From Nautilus pompilius (lineage: Eukaryota; Mollusca; Cephalopoda; Nautilida; Nautilidae): a stretch of DNA of 64,000 nucleotides. Below the pieces are notes generated by a model, which worked only from the letters and a program-made list of their open reading frames with translations, searched no databases and was not told where the DNA came from. The position numbers and the translations under genes are program-made. The stretch spans positions 930,001-994,000 of the forward strand of contig JACATO010002204.1 of the NCBI GenBank assembly GCA_018389105.1, read 5' to 3'. This document shows, one piece after another, positions 47,291 to 60,377 of this stretch. The first letter of the stretch is position 1, and each line of letters begins with the position of its first letter.

Positions 47291-47325
47291 TGTGTCCGAG
47301 AAGATGCATACACTTTTTTTTAATA
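47291..47325 (+). repeat. Isolated transposon-end-like sequence
   Basis: CAGTGTGTCCGAGAAGATGC, then ATACACTTTTTTTT, follows a TA and looks like the terminal repeat of a mariner-type element. I found no inverse partner within the next 1-2 kb, so it may be a solo end. Confidence 0.35.
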
Positions 47326-47449
47326 AAACACAATGCTAGATAAAATTTTTCCTTTATACAGAAGATATGTCAGACATGATATACCACAATAGATATTCAC
47401 TGCTAACATCTGCAGGAAAATCATTTTGACAAGTCATTTTTAGAAGTGG

Positions 47450-47612
47450 AAAGAGAATAGCAGCCTGAAAGAAATCTACACACCCAGCTGATAAAAAAAA
47501 AGAGCAAGAAGAAAATCTACCTAGGAGGCACACCAAACTGAGCCAGTTATAACTAGAGATTAAACATCGGTCCTCAGCTTGGCAGTCCAGTGACCTACCA
47601 GCCCCCACCCTA
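47450..47612 (-). repeat. tRNA-derived SINE
   Basis: Read on the minus strand from about 47612: GGGGGCTGGTAGGTCACTGG fits a tRNA acceptor stem and pol III A box (TAGGTCACTGG). CCAAGCTGAGGACCGATG follows as the anticodon region, then a decayed B box (GTTTAATCTC). The body then continues through GTGTGCCTCCTAGGTAGATT and a CT/T-rich stretch. The tail is not clearly defined. An 84-codon open frame across it (47354-47608) is a chance product of the repeat. Confidence 0.65.
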
Positions 47613-48763
47613 ATCAGATTTTAAAGTTTTTTTTTTATTTTTTTTCATACCAAATCTTTATTTAAAATCTGTCGGATCATTTTGTGAGAACTAAATGCTT
47701 CTGTTAAATGATACACTTAAGAATTCTTTTACACACTAATTTATAACCTTGCAAATAAAACAAATGTATTCAGCAGATTTTGCTAGTGCTGTTGTTACAC
47801 ATTTAATGCGGTATTCTTTATGCTCTATCTCTCACCTGCACACTTTTTTTTTTTTTAGAAATTAGTGTAAAGCATTTAACTGCAATTTATTTGATGCTCA
47901 AATATTAAAGCATACATCACTGTTGCATGGTGTCTGGAATCAAGAGTAAAATAAATATTGAGTAAATATGACAGTTTTAATCAACTCAAAATAAATTCTA
48001 ATTTGCTATTCAATTTCAACATTAGATTCTCTCTGTTTATTATCAATGACCAAATAAAAACAAAATTAAAAGACAGACTCAGTACACAGCTTGCTTTCCT
48101 GAAAGGGCACCCAATCCATTAAATGAAAAATTGTCATCATTTGTATGACAACACTCCAGAGTTTGGTGATATGATAAAATGGTATTTCAACAGTGATTGG
48201 TGAATGGTAAACCTCAAGCAATGCTGCTAATTATTTTCTACTTGATTAAGTTTCTCTGTGTGAAATAAGCTTTTATTCCTTGTATTTTTAAAACATATAT
48301 ACAGACACACACACACACACACACAAATATTCACAGTTGTTAAATGTCTGAAGTATAGTTAATATCCTTCCTTATTAAAAACTACTTAATAAAACCAAAT
48401 TATATTAATGACAATTTTTTTTTAAATCTTTTTTAGTCAAGAAGATAAAATCTTCCCAAACCCAAGCTAATAATATAATCTCCAGAAGTTTAGACTATAA
48501 TAAACAACTTCTCATAAAATGGCCAAAAAAATACTGGAATCAAACAATTAAAATTTTTAATTATTTCAGAGAAATGAATCTGAAATAGTATTTTTTTTTT
48601 AATTTTAAAAGCCATACAAGTAAAATGTTAGAAATATGAATTATCACCACAAAAATATTTACCCACATCATTAATGTGTTATGTTACCAGTTGTTCAAAT
48701 ATGTGCAGACATCTGACAAGGCACTGTAAACTTATCTGAAAGGCATATTGTGGAATTACCTAC
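47613..48763. other. AT-rich DNA with a (CA)n run
   Basis: A (CA)n microsatellite lies at 48305-48325. Otherwise nothing is supported up to the exon candidate. Confidence 0.45.
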
Positions 48764-48853
48764 CTTTATAGCTTCATCAACTTTTTCAGCATCAATGACC
48801 ATCCACATAAAAACGTAATCCAGAGACAGCTTATATGCGTTAAGGCAAGCAGC
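48764..48853 (-). CDS. Internal coding exon (90 bp), unrecognised protein
   Basis: On the minus strand a pyrimidine-rich acceptor (CTTCTGCCTCTCCTCTGCAG) ends at 48854. The exon runs 90 bases to 48764 and is followed by the donor AAG|GTAGGTAATT. Exactly 30 codons are open in phase 0, giving AACLNAYKLSLDYVFMWMVI followed by DAEKVDEAIK. The other two frames contain stops. Composition is less AT-rich than the flanks. I do not recognise the protein; it looks like a helical, partly hydrophobic segment. This is the best host-gene candidate in the window. A CpG-rich block lies 11.6 kb upstream on the same strand at 60.4-61.4 kb. Chance is possible, but both splice sites and the clean frame argue against it. 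Confidence 0.6.
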
Positions 48854-48915
48854 CTGCAGAGGAGAGGCAGAAGTGAAATCAATTAAAGCAAGGAGGATTG
48901 CAGGATTACGAAAGA

Positions 48916-49025
48916 TTACCTAACAATGTGGCCTTTTATGGCACAACTGGAGGCCAGCTCATCCTTATGGTCCAGCAGCTCTGTCAGTTTGTTGCACCAT
49001 GTATAACATCTTCTCGAAAATAGTC
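48916..49025 (-). other. Short open stretch next to the exon, possible repeat fragment
   Basis: The minus frame reads DYFSRRCYTWCNKLTELLDH then KDELASSCAIKGHIVR-stop. It is GC-richer than its surroundings and sits only about 60 bases upstream of the exon acceptor. The frame does not join to the exon by a normal splice. It could be a fragment of a dispersed repeat or part of an old exon. Confidence 0.3.
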
Positions 49026-52000
49026 TCATTTATTAGTTTCCATGTCTCAGGAACTGAATCACACTTTCCCATCCTACTGTAGCCTTCATGCTTGTTTTGT
49101 TTAGCTCAGATAATCATGTAAACAGCTTTAGAACAGTCATAAAAATATTTACCTATAAATCCACTTTAACTTATTTACCAATAGACATTTATATATTTAA
49201 GAACATTTTTCATATTATGAAATTGATGAGTAATAAATTAATCTCCCCCCCAAAAAAAACTAAACAAAAACAAATTTAGTTTTACTTTTTATTCTAGTTT
49301 GTTTTGATGAAAACACAGCAAATGAGTAATTAGCTAACTGCATCTTTATCATATATTAAGTTGATTAGGTTTTTTTTTTTTGTTTTTATGGTACAATGAT
49401 AGCTAAATAAGATATTTGCCAGCATCTTTACCCAGGAAATATATTGCAGCAAAATAGTCTATATTACCAGCCAATATTTTCCAAGAGAAAAATTCTATTG
49501 TTAACATGTTACCAAAAAAAAATTAGGCATCTTTAAATACAATATATCATTCTTTAAATGTACTCAAAAGTGCATTTGTTACATGGATGCATTAATTGCA
49601 AAGATTATATACAAACAGCAAAAAGTATTATTGCAACTTTTTAAATATTGCTAAAATTATGGTGATGGAAAGTTAATAAGATACCTTCAAATTTTATCAA
49701 TCCTTTATTTAAAATGTTAAAAAAAAATTGGAAAATTATAAACCAGTGACTAAGCTTGCTTTTTTTTAAAGATTAAATGCAACACTAAATATTAACAAAA
49801 TTTCGTAATCTATCAGTTATTAATGAACTTTCACTCACTTAATAGAATAGTCATTGAAGAAGCAAGTACATCAATTTTTAAAAAAAAATTACTTTTTAGA
49901 TCCTCAAATGCCCTTAAAAAAAATTTGTTCTGCATACATTATTTTTTTATATGGATATTATTATAAACTGCTGAAAATAACCAATATTTTTTATGGGAAC
50001 ATTCCTCAATAACTTTTAGTTTATCACACAATTATCTATGCAAAATTATATTGTATTTTGGCAAAGTGCTAAATGTTTTTGACCAGATATAGAATAGAAA
50101 TTTAAACCAGAAATGAAATGAGAAAAGGGTAACAATACAAAGAGTCCAAAATAGTAGAGATTATAAATTGAGACAAATATACTTGTAAATGTTTAGTTGT
50201 ATAGATATTTTAGCAAGCATTCCAACCATGTCACATTATTCTGATATAATTAAAACAGAAAAAGTGTTAAAAACACAAACTGATTTTAAAAATACTTTGT
50301 TGTTTTTGTTTATTTTGTAGCTTCACTTTTCAGATTAACAATAAAACTTTTAAATTGGTATTATCATATTAAACAAATTAATTAATATTTATCTCTATCA
50401 AACAAATTCCTAACTAATACAAAAAGTTGACGATTAGATCTTCCCTGAAAGTACAGAGTACCCAAGAAAGAATGTTTTCTGATAACATGTATCACAACCA
50501 ACCATACTGTAACATAATACAGTATCTAAGAAGAAATGTTCTTGGATTTAAACTGATGCATCACCACTAGTCAAGTTCTAATATGATGTAAAATAACCAA
50601 CCATCATATATCTCCTCATTTAGGAATTAAACCAAAAATTTTGAAGAAAAAAAAACAACAAACACCTTTTTGTTGCTTTATCCCTGCCGATGATTCCAGA
50701 GATACAGGTGAAAGTGCCTGAATTATTAAAGCTGAAGTGAAAAAAAGAAAGAAAACACAAAAACACATGATTGTTGTATTTTTCAAATCAATAAATATTT
50801 TTTTGTTAAAACACTATGGTCAAAAGGAAAACATTCCCATCAATGAGAAATAGTTGTGTGTAACTTATTCAACTTAAGCCCAATCTACTAATCTGTAACA
50901 ATACAGCAAAATTACAAAAAAAATAATTGCTTGATTTTTTATCTCCAACAGCTCCAACCCTGATGATGATTGCAGCTACCTCACTTTGTGGCAAACTTTA
51001 CATTTTTTTCAAAGCTATCAAACCTTTTTTTCACAATTAATCCATTCAAAATCTCTTCTTAGCAACAGAAATTAATGCATGTGCAAAAGACAAAAAGCAA
51101 ATGACACACAATAAAATTTTGCAGTAATAATTTTAAAAATACAAGGGTAGCATTGTGACAAGCTGTGTTATTGGAACACTTTTATCTGAGACACTAAATG
51201 AAAGATTAGTATGTGTACACTGTATTCAAGCTGAATATCAGTAAAACATTTGCAGAATTGTTTAATTTACATTGTCTCCGTCTCTCTCTCCTTTTTAAAT
51301 CAATTTTAAAAAAAAAAATCAAGCAATATAACCACCAAGAATATAAGCCAGGCAAACTAAGTGTGAAAGCATCATTTGAGAAGCTTATGAATATTTAAAA
51401 AAAACAAACAGAGAACACTTTGTATATTTAATCTTGATGAGAATATTAGAGTGAATCCATAAAATGAAAGTATCTCACTAGATGAGGCCGATAGTTTTTG
51501 AGTCATGCATGAGAGAACTATTAATGTAAAAGCTCTGATACAGAAGGAACCTTAAATATTGAATGTGCAATTTGGAAACTGCATAGAAAGTGCTGTTGAA
51601 TGATAATCCATAAAGTAAATCTTAAAAATCTTAAGTGGAACACCAATTTTAATTTGGTTTTCTTGTTGACTAGCTATATACATGAATAAACTTCAAATGC
51701 TGAAAAAAATATTTTACCAAACAATACTTCAATTCAACATCTTCCTAAAAGATATATATTCTTTCTTCTTTTTTTCAAAATTCATTAACCCATAAGCAAC
51801 CTAGATATTTGGAGGCTACAACTCATCTTACAAAGGAACCATCTGACAAATGTAATCTGTCAACACATCTTTGAATAGCAGAATTTTAAAAAAACAACAT
51901 TTAAATGTCATTTGTAAGCAGTAGCAATTAAGTCTGCAAAATTATAAACTTTCAACAGCAACAAGAAATTCTAACATTATTTTTTTTCCTCTTCTTTCCA

Positions 52001-52247
52001 TACAATTTTCTTTTTTTCTTCTTTTCTTTTGTATTAAGTTTAATCATTCTGGTTAGGAAAGAATTTGATTTGCTATAAACCTGTTTACTGCATATTTCTA
52101 TGCTAAACATTTACCATAAGACAAAAAAATCATTTCTTTATTAAATCAAAAGTATCAGGCCATAATTTACTGCTCTTACAAAACACCAGATAGGGCAAAT
52201 TAATTCTCTTTACCAAGTCCCCCACCAAAGTAAACAACATATATATG

Positions 52248-52248
<1 letters not shown>
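49026..52248. other. AT-rich DNA, nothing recognised
   Basis: I see no supported gene or element over about 3.2 kb. It is consistent with intron. Confidence 0.45.

Positions 52249-52280
<32 letters not shown>
52249..52280 (+). repeat. (TG)n microsatellite
   Basis: About 16 TG units. Confidence 0.95.
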
Positions 52281-52284
<4 letters not shown>

Positions 52285-52508
52285 TGTGATTTGCTTACAT
52301 AATTGATTTGCTAATAAAATGTTGACTCTTCAGCCTCAGTATGATATAGCCTTTGTCTAATGAATGCTCAGTTATCAAAGAGTGCAACAACCAATACCCC
52401 AGTAGACTAAAGGCTTCAATGACTAATTTAATTAAAACTTTGATATACTACTAAGCATCATTATGAAAACACTGGCAATCAATTTATCTGCTTTGTATGG
52501 AAAATCAG

Positions 52509-52528
52509 TATATATATATATATATATG
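52509..52528 (+). repeat. (TA)n microsatellite
   Basis: About ten TA units. Confidence 0.9.
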
Positions 52529-52692
52529 ATATATCATAAAATATAACAAAAAATAAATAAATTGTATTGCAAAACCCTATGCTTAAAAATGTTATTAATT
52601 TTGTTTTGTTGTTCAGACTACTGTAAAACCCAAATGGTAATTAACAGAGAAGGATAACTGCTAGCTTGCTGAACTAGAATCTGTTACTGCAG

Positions 52693-52920
52693 GAAAAGGT
52701 TAGTGAGCTAAAACAACAGGTTCAGTTAATGATAGAAAAATACTCTAGTAGACCAGACACCAGACAAAAGACCACTTCAGCTATCAAAGAAGCATTCTCA
52801 AGAGGCCCACAAAAATTGCTTTACTGTATCTCACAAGATGTGAACATTCATGAAATTTTGAAGTTACATGAACAAGGCACAAATCAAAGCAGTTATCATT
52901 CATCATATCCAAACAGCTAA
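52693..52920 (+). CDS. Candidate terminal exon or gene-derived relic with coiled-coil start
   Basis: An acceptor-like CTGTTACTGCAG ends at 52692. The frame then stays open for 75 codons to TAA at 52918-52920. It begins EKVSELKQQVQLMIEKYSSR, with heptad-like spacing, and continues through IKEAFSRGPQKLLYCISQDV and a polar, Ser-rich tail (NQSSYHSSYPNS). An AATAAA occurs at about 53186, 270 bases downstream. I do not recognise the protein. A 75-codon open frame is not rare by chance over 64 kb. Upstream in another frame LLAELES also looks coil-like, which would suit a frameshifted pseudogene instead. Its strand is opposite to the exon at 48764. Confidence 0.28.
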   Translation, partial: EKVSELKQQVQLMIEKYSSRPDTRQKTTSAIKEAFSRGPQKLLYCISQDVNIHEILKLHEQGTNQSSYHSSYPNS

Positions 52921-53086
52921 AGAATGTATTCAAGGCATTGGAAAATAATAGCATCAAATGCTATATCAATGATGTTGGCTTGGTTGAAGTTTAAAGAACC
53001 ATTATTGCACCACTCAAAGATGTTTTAAAAATTCAATGTTATGCAATTAAAAATTATTGAACATTAAACTCCCTCAAAGACTTTAT

Positions 53087-53119
<33 letters not shown>

Positions 53120-53454
53120 CTCCCTCTGTGCACACACACACATTCTCTTTTTCTCTCTGTTCAACAAAATTTATCTTCAGAGAGAATAAAACTTTTGAGT
53201 TAAGAATTAACTTAAAAATTTGAAAATAATTTCCACAAGTCTCACCAAATATAAATAAGCCCTTGATAATAACTGTTCAGATTAATTATCTTGTGACTCT
53301 TATTTTATTAATAACTTTTTCTTTATCTCAGAAACAACTTACCAGAATATTTTACCAAACTTTGTCTTTTACTTTTTTTTTCATTCTTTCTGACACCCTG
53401 TGTTACACCATCAACTAGTGATCTGCAAATTTCTATTAAATTTAACAAGCCAGT
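52921..53454. other. (CA)n runs and AT-rich DNA
   Basis: (CA)n units occupy 53089-53117 and 53131-53140. Nothing else is supported. Confidence 0.5.
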
Positions 53455-53600
53455 CAGCAGTGGCAATGACTTAGTCCAAAAGCACCTTGGAAACCAATTT
53501 CAAAAGTCACATGTTTGATTCAAATAAAGCTATTCCTTCAGAGCAATGTGGACTAGGTCTTGAGATCTTGTCCATTTCTTTCAATTGCATGATGAGAATG
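53455..53600 (+). repeat. Candidate tRNA-derived SINE, decayed
   Basis: GGCAATGACTTAGTCCAAAA contains an A-box-like TTAGTCCAAAAG. About 40 bases later AGTCACATGTTTGATTCAAA contains a B-box-like GTTTGATTC. Spacing fits a tRNA head. The body runs to about 53600 with no clear tail. Confidence 0.45.
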
Positions 53601-54499
53601 ATAATGCAATAAGACAACACAGAACCATATACTGTAAATTACACATGCTATTGCAAAACAAAAGAAAACATACATGCCTGATTGGAGATCTCTTGGTCTC
53701 ATACCAACAGTGCACAGCTAAACTGAGTTAAGATGTCACTTCCAGCAGGTGCACACAACCAATATCAACCAGTCATAGTGGAAAGAATGAATGCTATTCA
53801 GATCACTTAGAAAATCATTCTTGCATTGCATTTAAATGTGAACAAACAGCAGAGTATATAATCTCTGTATGATGGATTATCACAAAATCTTTGCTGTCAA
53901 TTTTCCCAATCTGTGGCAAACAAAGCATGTTGTTAATACTATTCCAGTTATCATTAGCATATAGTGAATTCTTTGAACAATTTTTCAGACCTGTTAATCA
54001 GTAGACTTGTTGTTTGTCTGTTCATTTTTTTGTCTCTTTTAACTTGACGAATGAAGTAAATAAACCAATTCAACAAATCTTTAAAAAAAAAATCTCTAGT
54101 CAGACAGACAAGAAAATAGTAGAAAATGAGTTCACTGCTATCCCTTCAAAACATTCTACATGCTCAAAATTAAACACAATCAGATGTCTAGTTGAAGTTC
54201 AAGTGTCTATTTTCAAAACACTCCATTCATTTCAGATATTTATATAGTAATACACTTTTGGCACTAAATATATACAAGAAATACTATCTTAAATAAACAT
54301 AAAAATAGGCTCAGTGTAATGTCCTTATAAAGTTTAAATTTTAAAAAATACATCCATATGCAGTATTGAAATAATTATGAAGACACAAGATATGTACAAA
54401 TAATGAGTAATTACAACTAAGATAGTGCGTGCATGCGTGTACTCAATGTATTATTTTATAAAATATACAAAACAAAAGAGAGAGAAAGACAGCTCATTT
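53601..54499. other. No recognised feature
   Basis: Mixed then AT-rich DNA. A 77-codon open frame (54014-54247) has no support beyond length. Confidence 0.4.
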
Positions 54500-55350
54500 T
54501 CATGCTCCCATACAGATTATCAAGGTATGACAATGGAATGTTGTTTCAAATATTCTATAGCATTTTCCACAATTTATCCAAGGTGCTTGGTTGCTGTTTG
54601 ACTTTCTCAGTAGTCATATAACCCCATATAGCCTCAGAGATGTTCTTAAGAATTTTGTGCAGACCAAGACATCTTTGTGAATGCTCCATCTGTTTCATTA
54701 CATTCCAAATAGTTATTCATCACACTGGTTGTGAATCCCCACCAAGTGAGATATCTTCCTGAGGAGATAGCATAATGGATGAAAACCTACCTATATCTTT
54801 TGGCAGTTAGTATACCTTCAATTTTATGCAAATCTCTAACACCTTTGGCTGATATGTAGCTCCAATGCTTCACCATAACTGTTGTACATCACTATTATAC
54901 TTCTCCCTTGTTTACCAAACAGTTAAAACTTGGACTCATCTGTAAAGAAAAGCACCTTCTTCCAGGTTTGCTCAATTCAGCCTTGCTGTTTGGTTGCCTC
55001 TTCTCAGCAATGTTTTTTGGGCAGCTACAAATTCACTGAAGACACCAGGCTAATGGTGTATTTTACTATTCTTGAAGAAAGTTTAAGACCCCTACTTGAA
55101 GCGATGTCATTCACTAGATCTCTACTGGTTCATCATTTATCATGTAGAGAACATACCCTGAATACTTAACATTACTTTTGGAGAATTTGGGCTTTCTTCC
55201 TAGACTGTATTTAATGTCAATAGTGCCAGTTTGGTGCATCATCTTCAGTCTTGCATATAGCTACTCCTGAATTATAAAGTTGGACTCCAATCTGCCAAAT
55301 GGAGTAGCCTTCAGTAGCTAAGACTTTAATTTCTATACACTTGTTATATG
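54500..55350 (-). pseudogene. Tc1-like transposase relic
   Basis: On the minus strand, from about 55350, the frame gives ISYNKCIEIKVLATEGYSIW, QIGVQLYNSGVAICKTEDDA, an HTH-like start. Near 54980-54860 it reads EQTWKKVLFFTDESKF, stop, LFGKQGRSIIVMYNSYGEAL, with the first catalytic DES intact, as in WKKVLFTDESKFxLFG of Tc1 proteins. Further on the match becomes weak and the second catalytic D and the final E are not readable. Stops and frameshifts are frequent. Terminal repeats were not found. It appears to be a separate Tc1 lineage from the others here. Confidence 0.7.
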
Positions 55351-58300
55351 ATATTTCCTTCCTAGGAATCAGTATTCACCACACTACAATGATATCACTA
55401 CCTATATTTTTATACTTTTCCTGCATGTGTGGCACTTTCTAACTGTTTGCATGAAAACCAATGACAGGATACTGCATCAATACATGACTATACTATGAAG
55501 CATTTCATTTTTAACAATGAAATGTGATTCAATCACATTATTTTAATTTTATACTGTTTTTTTCCCGTTTCCATTATTATTTACAATTCTGTATCCCCAA
55601 AGATTTATAGTTTTCATTCTAAATTTGAACAAAATGTGATGAATCTAAGTAAAGCTAATAAATCATGAAAGAAAAGGCAATAGAAAATCATTTCTAAAAT
55701 ATATCTTTTTCCCCCCTCATTCACGAAAATGCAGAGAAATTTATCACATATAATATCTGGGTAATTACCAACTATTTAATTTTTTCCTTAATAGTAATAC
55801 ACATCCCCAAGATATCATATCAGAATCAGAGTAGCAGATAACAATACTGGTGATTCAGCTCTCGTTAGGCTGCTGCACTGGCTATACCATATAGCTAAAC
55901 AAGTAAAAAAGAAAAGCAGATTGGATTATCCACGATTTTCTTGCTAAGTGTATGGATGATGAAAGGAATATCTACAGTACAAAATGACTATATAATTTAC
56001 TCTCAACTGTAATAAAACAAGCAAAATTTGCTAAAATTAATGCTATCTCATTAAAGAAAAAATCATTTAAAAGATTTGTAGTAGGACCATTGCGCACTAA
56101 GATATTTTCCTATAAACTTTTTTTTACCTTGGAAATTTGGGTGTTTTTGAAAGTTTTAGTTTTAGTAAAGTTTTTCTCTTATGCCACATATCTGATGTAG
56201 ATGAAATAGAATACCTCATACTATTATTGCACATAACATAAATAAAGATGCTTCAGATGGCAGTTATTGGTGTAGAAGTAATGAAGCTCTCCATTTTATT
56301 GGTATAGCTGCAATAACTAAAATAAATTACCTAAAATAAAGTAAAATCAATAAAAAAAAAGGGAAATGGATGCTTTAAACAAAGCAAAAACAGCTATTAG
56401 ATTAATTTCACCTCATTGAAAGAAAAACATCTGTATCTAAGTGGAACAACTGATTGTGGGACCTTGCAGTTTTCTGATAAACTTTATTTAATTTGCTTCA
56501 CAGCTTTCAGTCATGGCAGGCGACAACACCATTTTCAGTATAAAAATGACTATTTGAACAGATCCCTAGATATATGTATACAAAGGTGACCAAAATTATT
56601 ACAATCCCTTCAACAAAAAAAATTTCAGTGTTCTTTGTTAAAATGCAAAAATCCATTTTTAACATAATAAAGCCAATTAAGCTTTCTTTTGGTATTAACA
56701 AGACTTTTATACTAAATATCCATAATGTTGTAATTTCATGCAAAGATGCAACTATTGAGTAATACAGCAATAGATTTCAATAAAATTGTTCAAAAAATAT
56801 TTTATTGAAAGAATTGCATTTGTGATAAACCAAATGTTTAAATATTGCAATAGCCATGATATAATTACATTCTTTTAAAAAAATTAAATATATCTTTTTC
56901 ATTTATAGATCAAATCTTCCACTTAAAAAAGGCATCTATAAGATATTTAGAGAGCTAAGTATAGCTCTTTGCTAACTGGAAGTACCAGGGATGACTAGTA
57001 TTTTAAATAATTTACTGGAGATAAAATACTTATATCTATTTCCATTTCTGATTTGCTTAATTTATTTTTCTTAAATAATATTTTAAGATTTCGTCACTAG
57101 ATGTGATCATCTTAGCAATGGTGAATATTAAAATTGAATCAACAACCATGAAATCCAGGCTGACAACCCTCTCATTTTCTACAAGTAAATTATAGCCACA
57201 AACTTCAAATCATATCTCCCAAAACATTATCATCCTATGGTCACAAAATCATTACACAGATAGTAAGTATCCCAATCTTTCTTTTGAATTATGAAGATTA
57301 GATTTTAGATTTTCATCTGTCTTGGTATTAAAAAAATTAATCATGTTTATTCATACGAGAACTTTTAAGCCAAATCTTTCATGTTTCAAAGTTTTACAGA
57401 TAGTCAGTAAACACAAAACTTGAAATTTTAGTTAACTTTTATCCCTTTGTCAACTATTCTTTACAACTTGATAATGTATTTAAAAATAATTCCAATAACT
57501 TCAATGAATAACTACTAAATTGTAATTAAGTTATAAAAAGACTTCTATCAGTTCTTCTCCCAACCCCTATCTTTTTAAATAGCAATTTAGTGTTACTGAA
57601 AACAGAAATAATAAGAAACTTGTTTTCAACTGACAAATTGACATTCTATAGAGGTTTGACTACTTTTGGCTTACAGAAAAGTTTGACGCAGGAAATACAA
57701 AACATTTAACTTTTTCAGCTCCCATCAAAACTCTTAAAGTTAGGCCAGCAACCAGTAGGCTACTACTGTTACTCTCCCAAAAATCTAAATTTAGACAATA
57801 ACTTTCTACATATATACCTAAAAACAAAATGTCCATCTATAAATGAAACATGATAGAACAGAAAGTTCAGTGTTCTTTTGGTCAACTCCAATCAGAACAG
57901 TCAACTTTTGTGAGCCCCTATGGTTTTATTAAATTACTCATTATATGCTCTGAACAAAATTGATCTTCATGCACTTTCCCATGGTTTATTATTTTCTATC
58001 ACCAAAAAGAAAAAAAAAGACTTTGGTCAGATGTTTTCTAATTTTGAATTACTCTATCATGATGTCCTATGAGGCCTATAATATCAATCATAGTACTCAT
58101 AACTAAAACCTTGTTTCTTATTAAAATGCTATACACTTTTTCAAATTGTTAATTTGAATAACTATGTTATATGTAGCTTTGATGTTATATAATTATCCAC
58201 TAATATACCTCTGTCATACCACTGTTATATGTATTAACAAACCTTGTCAAATTTCTATAGCTGCACTGAAATTTCAAAACCAGTGATGCATAAATTGTCA

Positions 58301-60377
58301 ATTTTGACTACAATTTATGCTTGTTTTTAATTTAGTAACAAAACCTACTCATATTGACATGTTTGCTATGTATGAGTTCTCTCCATAGTCCTATTTTTAG
58401 CTAATATTTTCAAGTACTCCTATGAAGAAAAGTTATCTCAATATACTTGTCAACCACCTAATTTTTATTCTAAATATATTGATAATATATTAATATTGTT
58501 TTCTTCTGTTGGCGTTGTTAGCAACTTTTTTCAGTGGCTTAATATATTATATGTCACTTTGAAATTTACTATGGAGTAGAAGTGTAATGAGTAATTGTCA
58601 TTCCATAATACACTCTGTAATCACAGTAATAATAATAATGACATTGATGTTTCTGTTTCTTTTAAACCTGCAATCACTGGTTTTACTATGGTGAGTGAGA
58701 TAGTTTTATCCTATCTTCATATAAGTCCAATTTTGTTTATATTCTGCTCTATCAAGTATACAAAATTTGCTTACCTTTTTCTAATTTCTGAAAGTGTCCT
58801 TTTTTAAAAAAAATATTGCAAAGTAATGATTTTCCAATACATGTAATTAGTTTGTAAAGTACTACCAGAATTATATCTCCTTCCATTAATCACCTGTAAA
58901 CAGGTATCTGACTATTCCATATTTAGGATATAACTGTTTACAATTCAAAAAATCTTCAATGAAGCTCTGTGGGGGATGGGGGATTTGATTTTCATCTTTT
59001 AATAACATTACTGTTTTTTTTTTTCTGTTTAAGGAGTATACTTGTCTCTCTTACAAATTACACATTGACATTGTAATAATCATCTAACCCTGCCTGCCTG
59101 CATGGGTAAAAAGGCAGAGAGAATTAAATCACTTTGCTTTAAATTCTAGAAATAAGTGTTTCCAATGACATCAGGCTACTGGTCAGATTTTGTTCAGATT
59201 TCAAAGTTCAAATTTAAGAATCTGTATTCATTAAGCATCTCAACCACCTCTTAAATGAAACAGAACTTTTGTGCTTTTTATCAGTTTATTTAACTTGCAT
59301 ATTTAATTTATTTTCCCAGCTCTTATTTAACCATGTTTATTGATATTATTTTTTGTTTTTGTTTTTTTTTTTTTTTTTGGCTGGAGTTGGATTTGCTTAG
59401 TTGATAATATATTAAGTTTAGTCTAAAATATTTCATCTATTTGTATTTATTATGGGTGCTTTTTATGGCTGTTTTGTTTTTTTTCTTTATAATTTCTTTT
59501 TCCAGTTCCAAAAAAGCATTAATGGTACAAGGGAGATAATTTTACAAATGTGTTTGTTTTACCTTTTTCTAAATTCATTTTCTCTAAAAAAAAATTAGTA
59601 GTAGGAACTAAAACTAAAAGTTTTGATTTTAATTTAAAATAATAAAATTAAATTTAAAAAGTAAATACATAAAAACTAACTAACAATGCAACTAAAAAAA
59701 AAAATGTACAGTCAACGCCTGCCTTTGAAAACTCATTAGATTTGACCAGATTAAAAATGTGGATTCCAACATGCTCACACGGCCATTCCAGAGTGCATAA
59801 GTAACTTCCATCAGATATTTCATCTAAGAGTACTTAAAATAAACAGTAATGTGTTCTTTTCATCACGGTTTTATTGTTGGTTTTTATCATTTATACTTTT
59901 TCTTTTATTATTATTAATATTAAAATGAGTTTAATTAAGTATATTCAGAGAAACATTTCACTATAACATCAAGAGGAAACCTGCTCAAAATTTATATCAT
60001 AGTGTGTCTTTTCTGTTTCTTTTTAAATCATCATTGCTTTCTGAAGAAAAAAAAAGTTTGTTAACCCTCTCATTAACAAGTCTCGCAATTTCTTCTCTAT
60101 GGCCATATTATTGACAGGTACGCTTAAAAAGTCAATTTTCAAAAAATACAAAAAATCAAGTTACCACAAGAAGGTTGATATACTCCAGAAGTTTACCAAA
60201 AAAAACACCATTATTTTGAGATTAATGTTACTCTTAAAAGATGAATATCACATACTTCTATTAATCACTCTTTTTTCTTTTAGGTTCAAAGAAATTTTAT
60301 TTAAATTTCGATTAGTAACAAAAATTGGTAATTTTTTTTAAAATGAAAACTTATGGTCTTAAAGGATTTTAGCCAAA
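55351..60377. other. Long AT-rich stretch without supported features
   Basis: About 5 kb with poly-T and poly-A runs and chance ORFs. GACCAAAATTATTACAAT at about 56588 resembles a Tc1 end but has no partner. If the exon at 48764 and the CpG-rich block belong to one gene, this would be intron. Confidence 0.45.

Noticed and set aside
47354-47608. 84-codon minus-strand open frame
   Set aside because: It coincides with the tRNA-derived SINE head and body.
56585-56610. Tc1-end-like GACCAAAATTATTACAAT
   Set aside because: No inverse partner was seen within 1.5 kb on either side and no transposase traces nearby.
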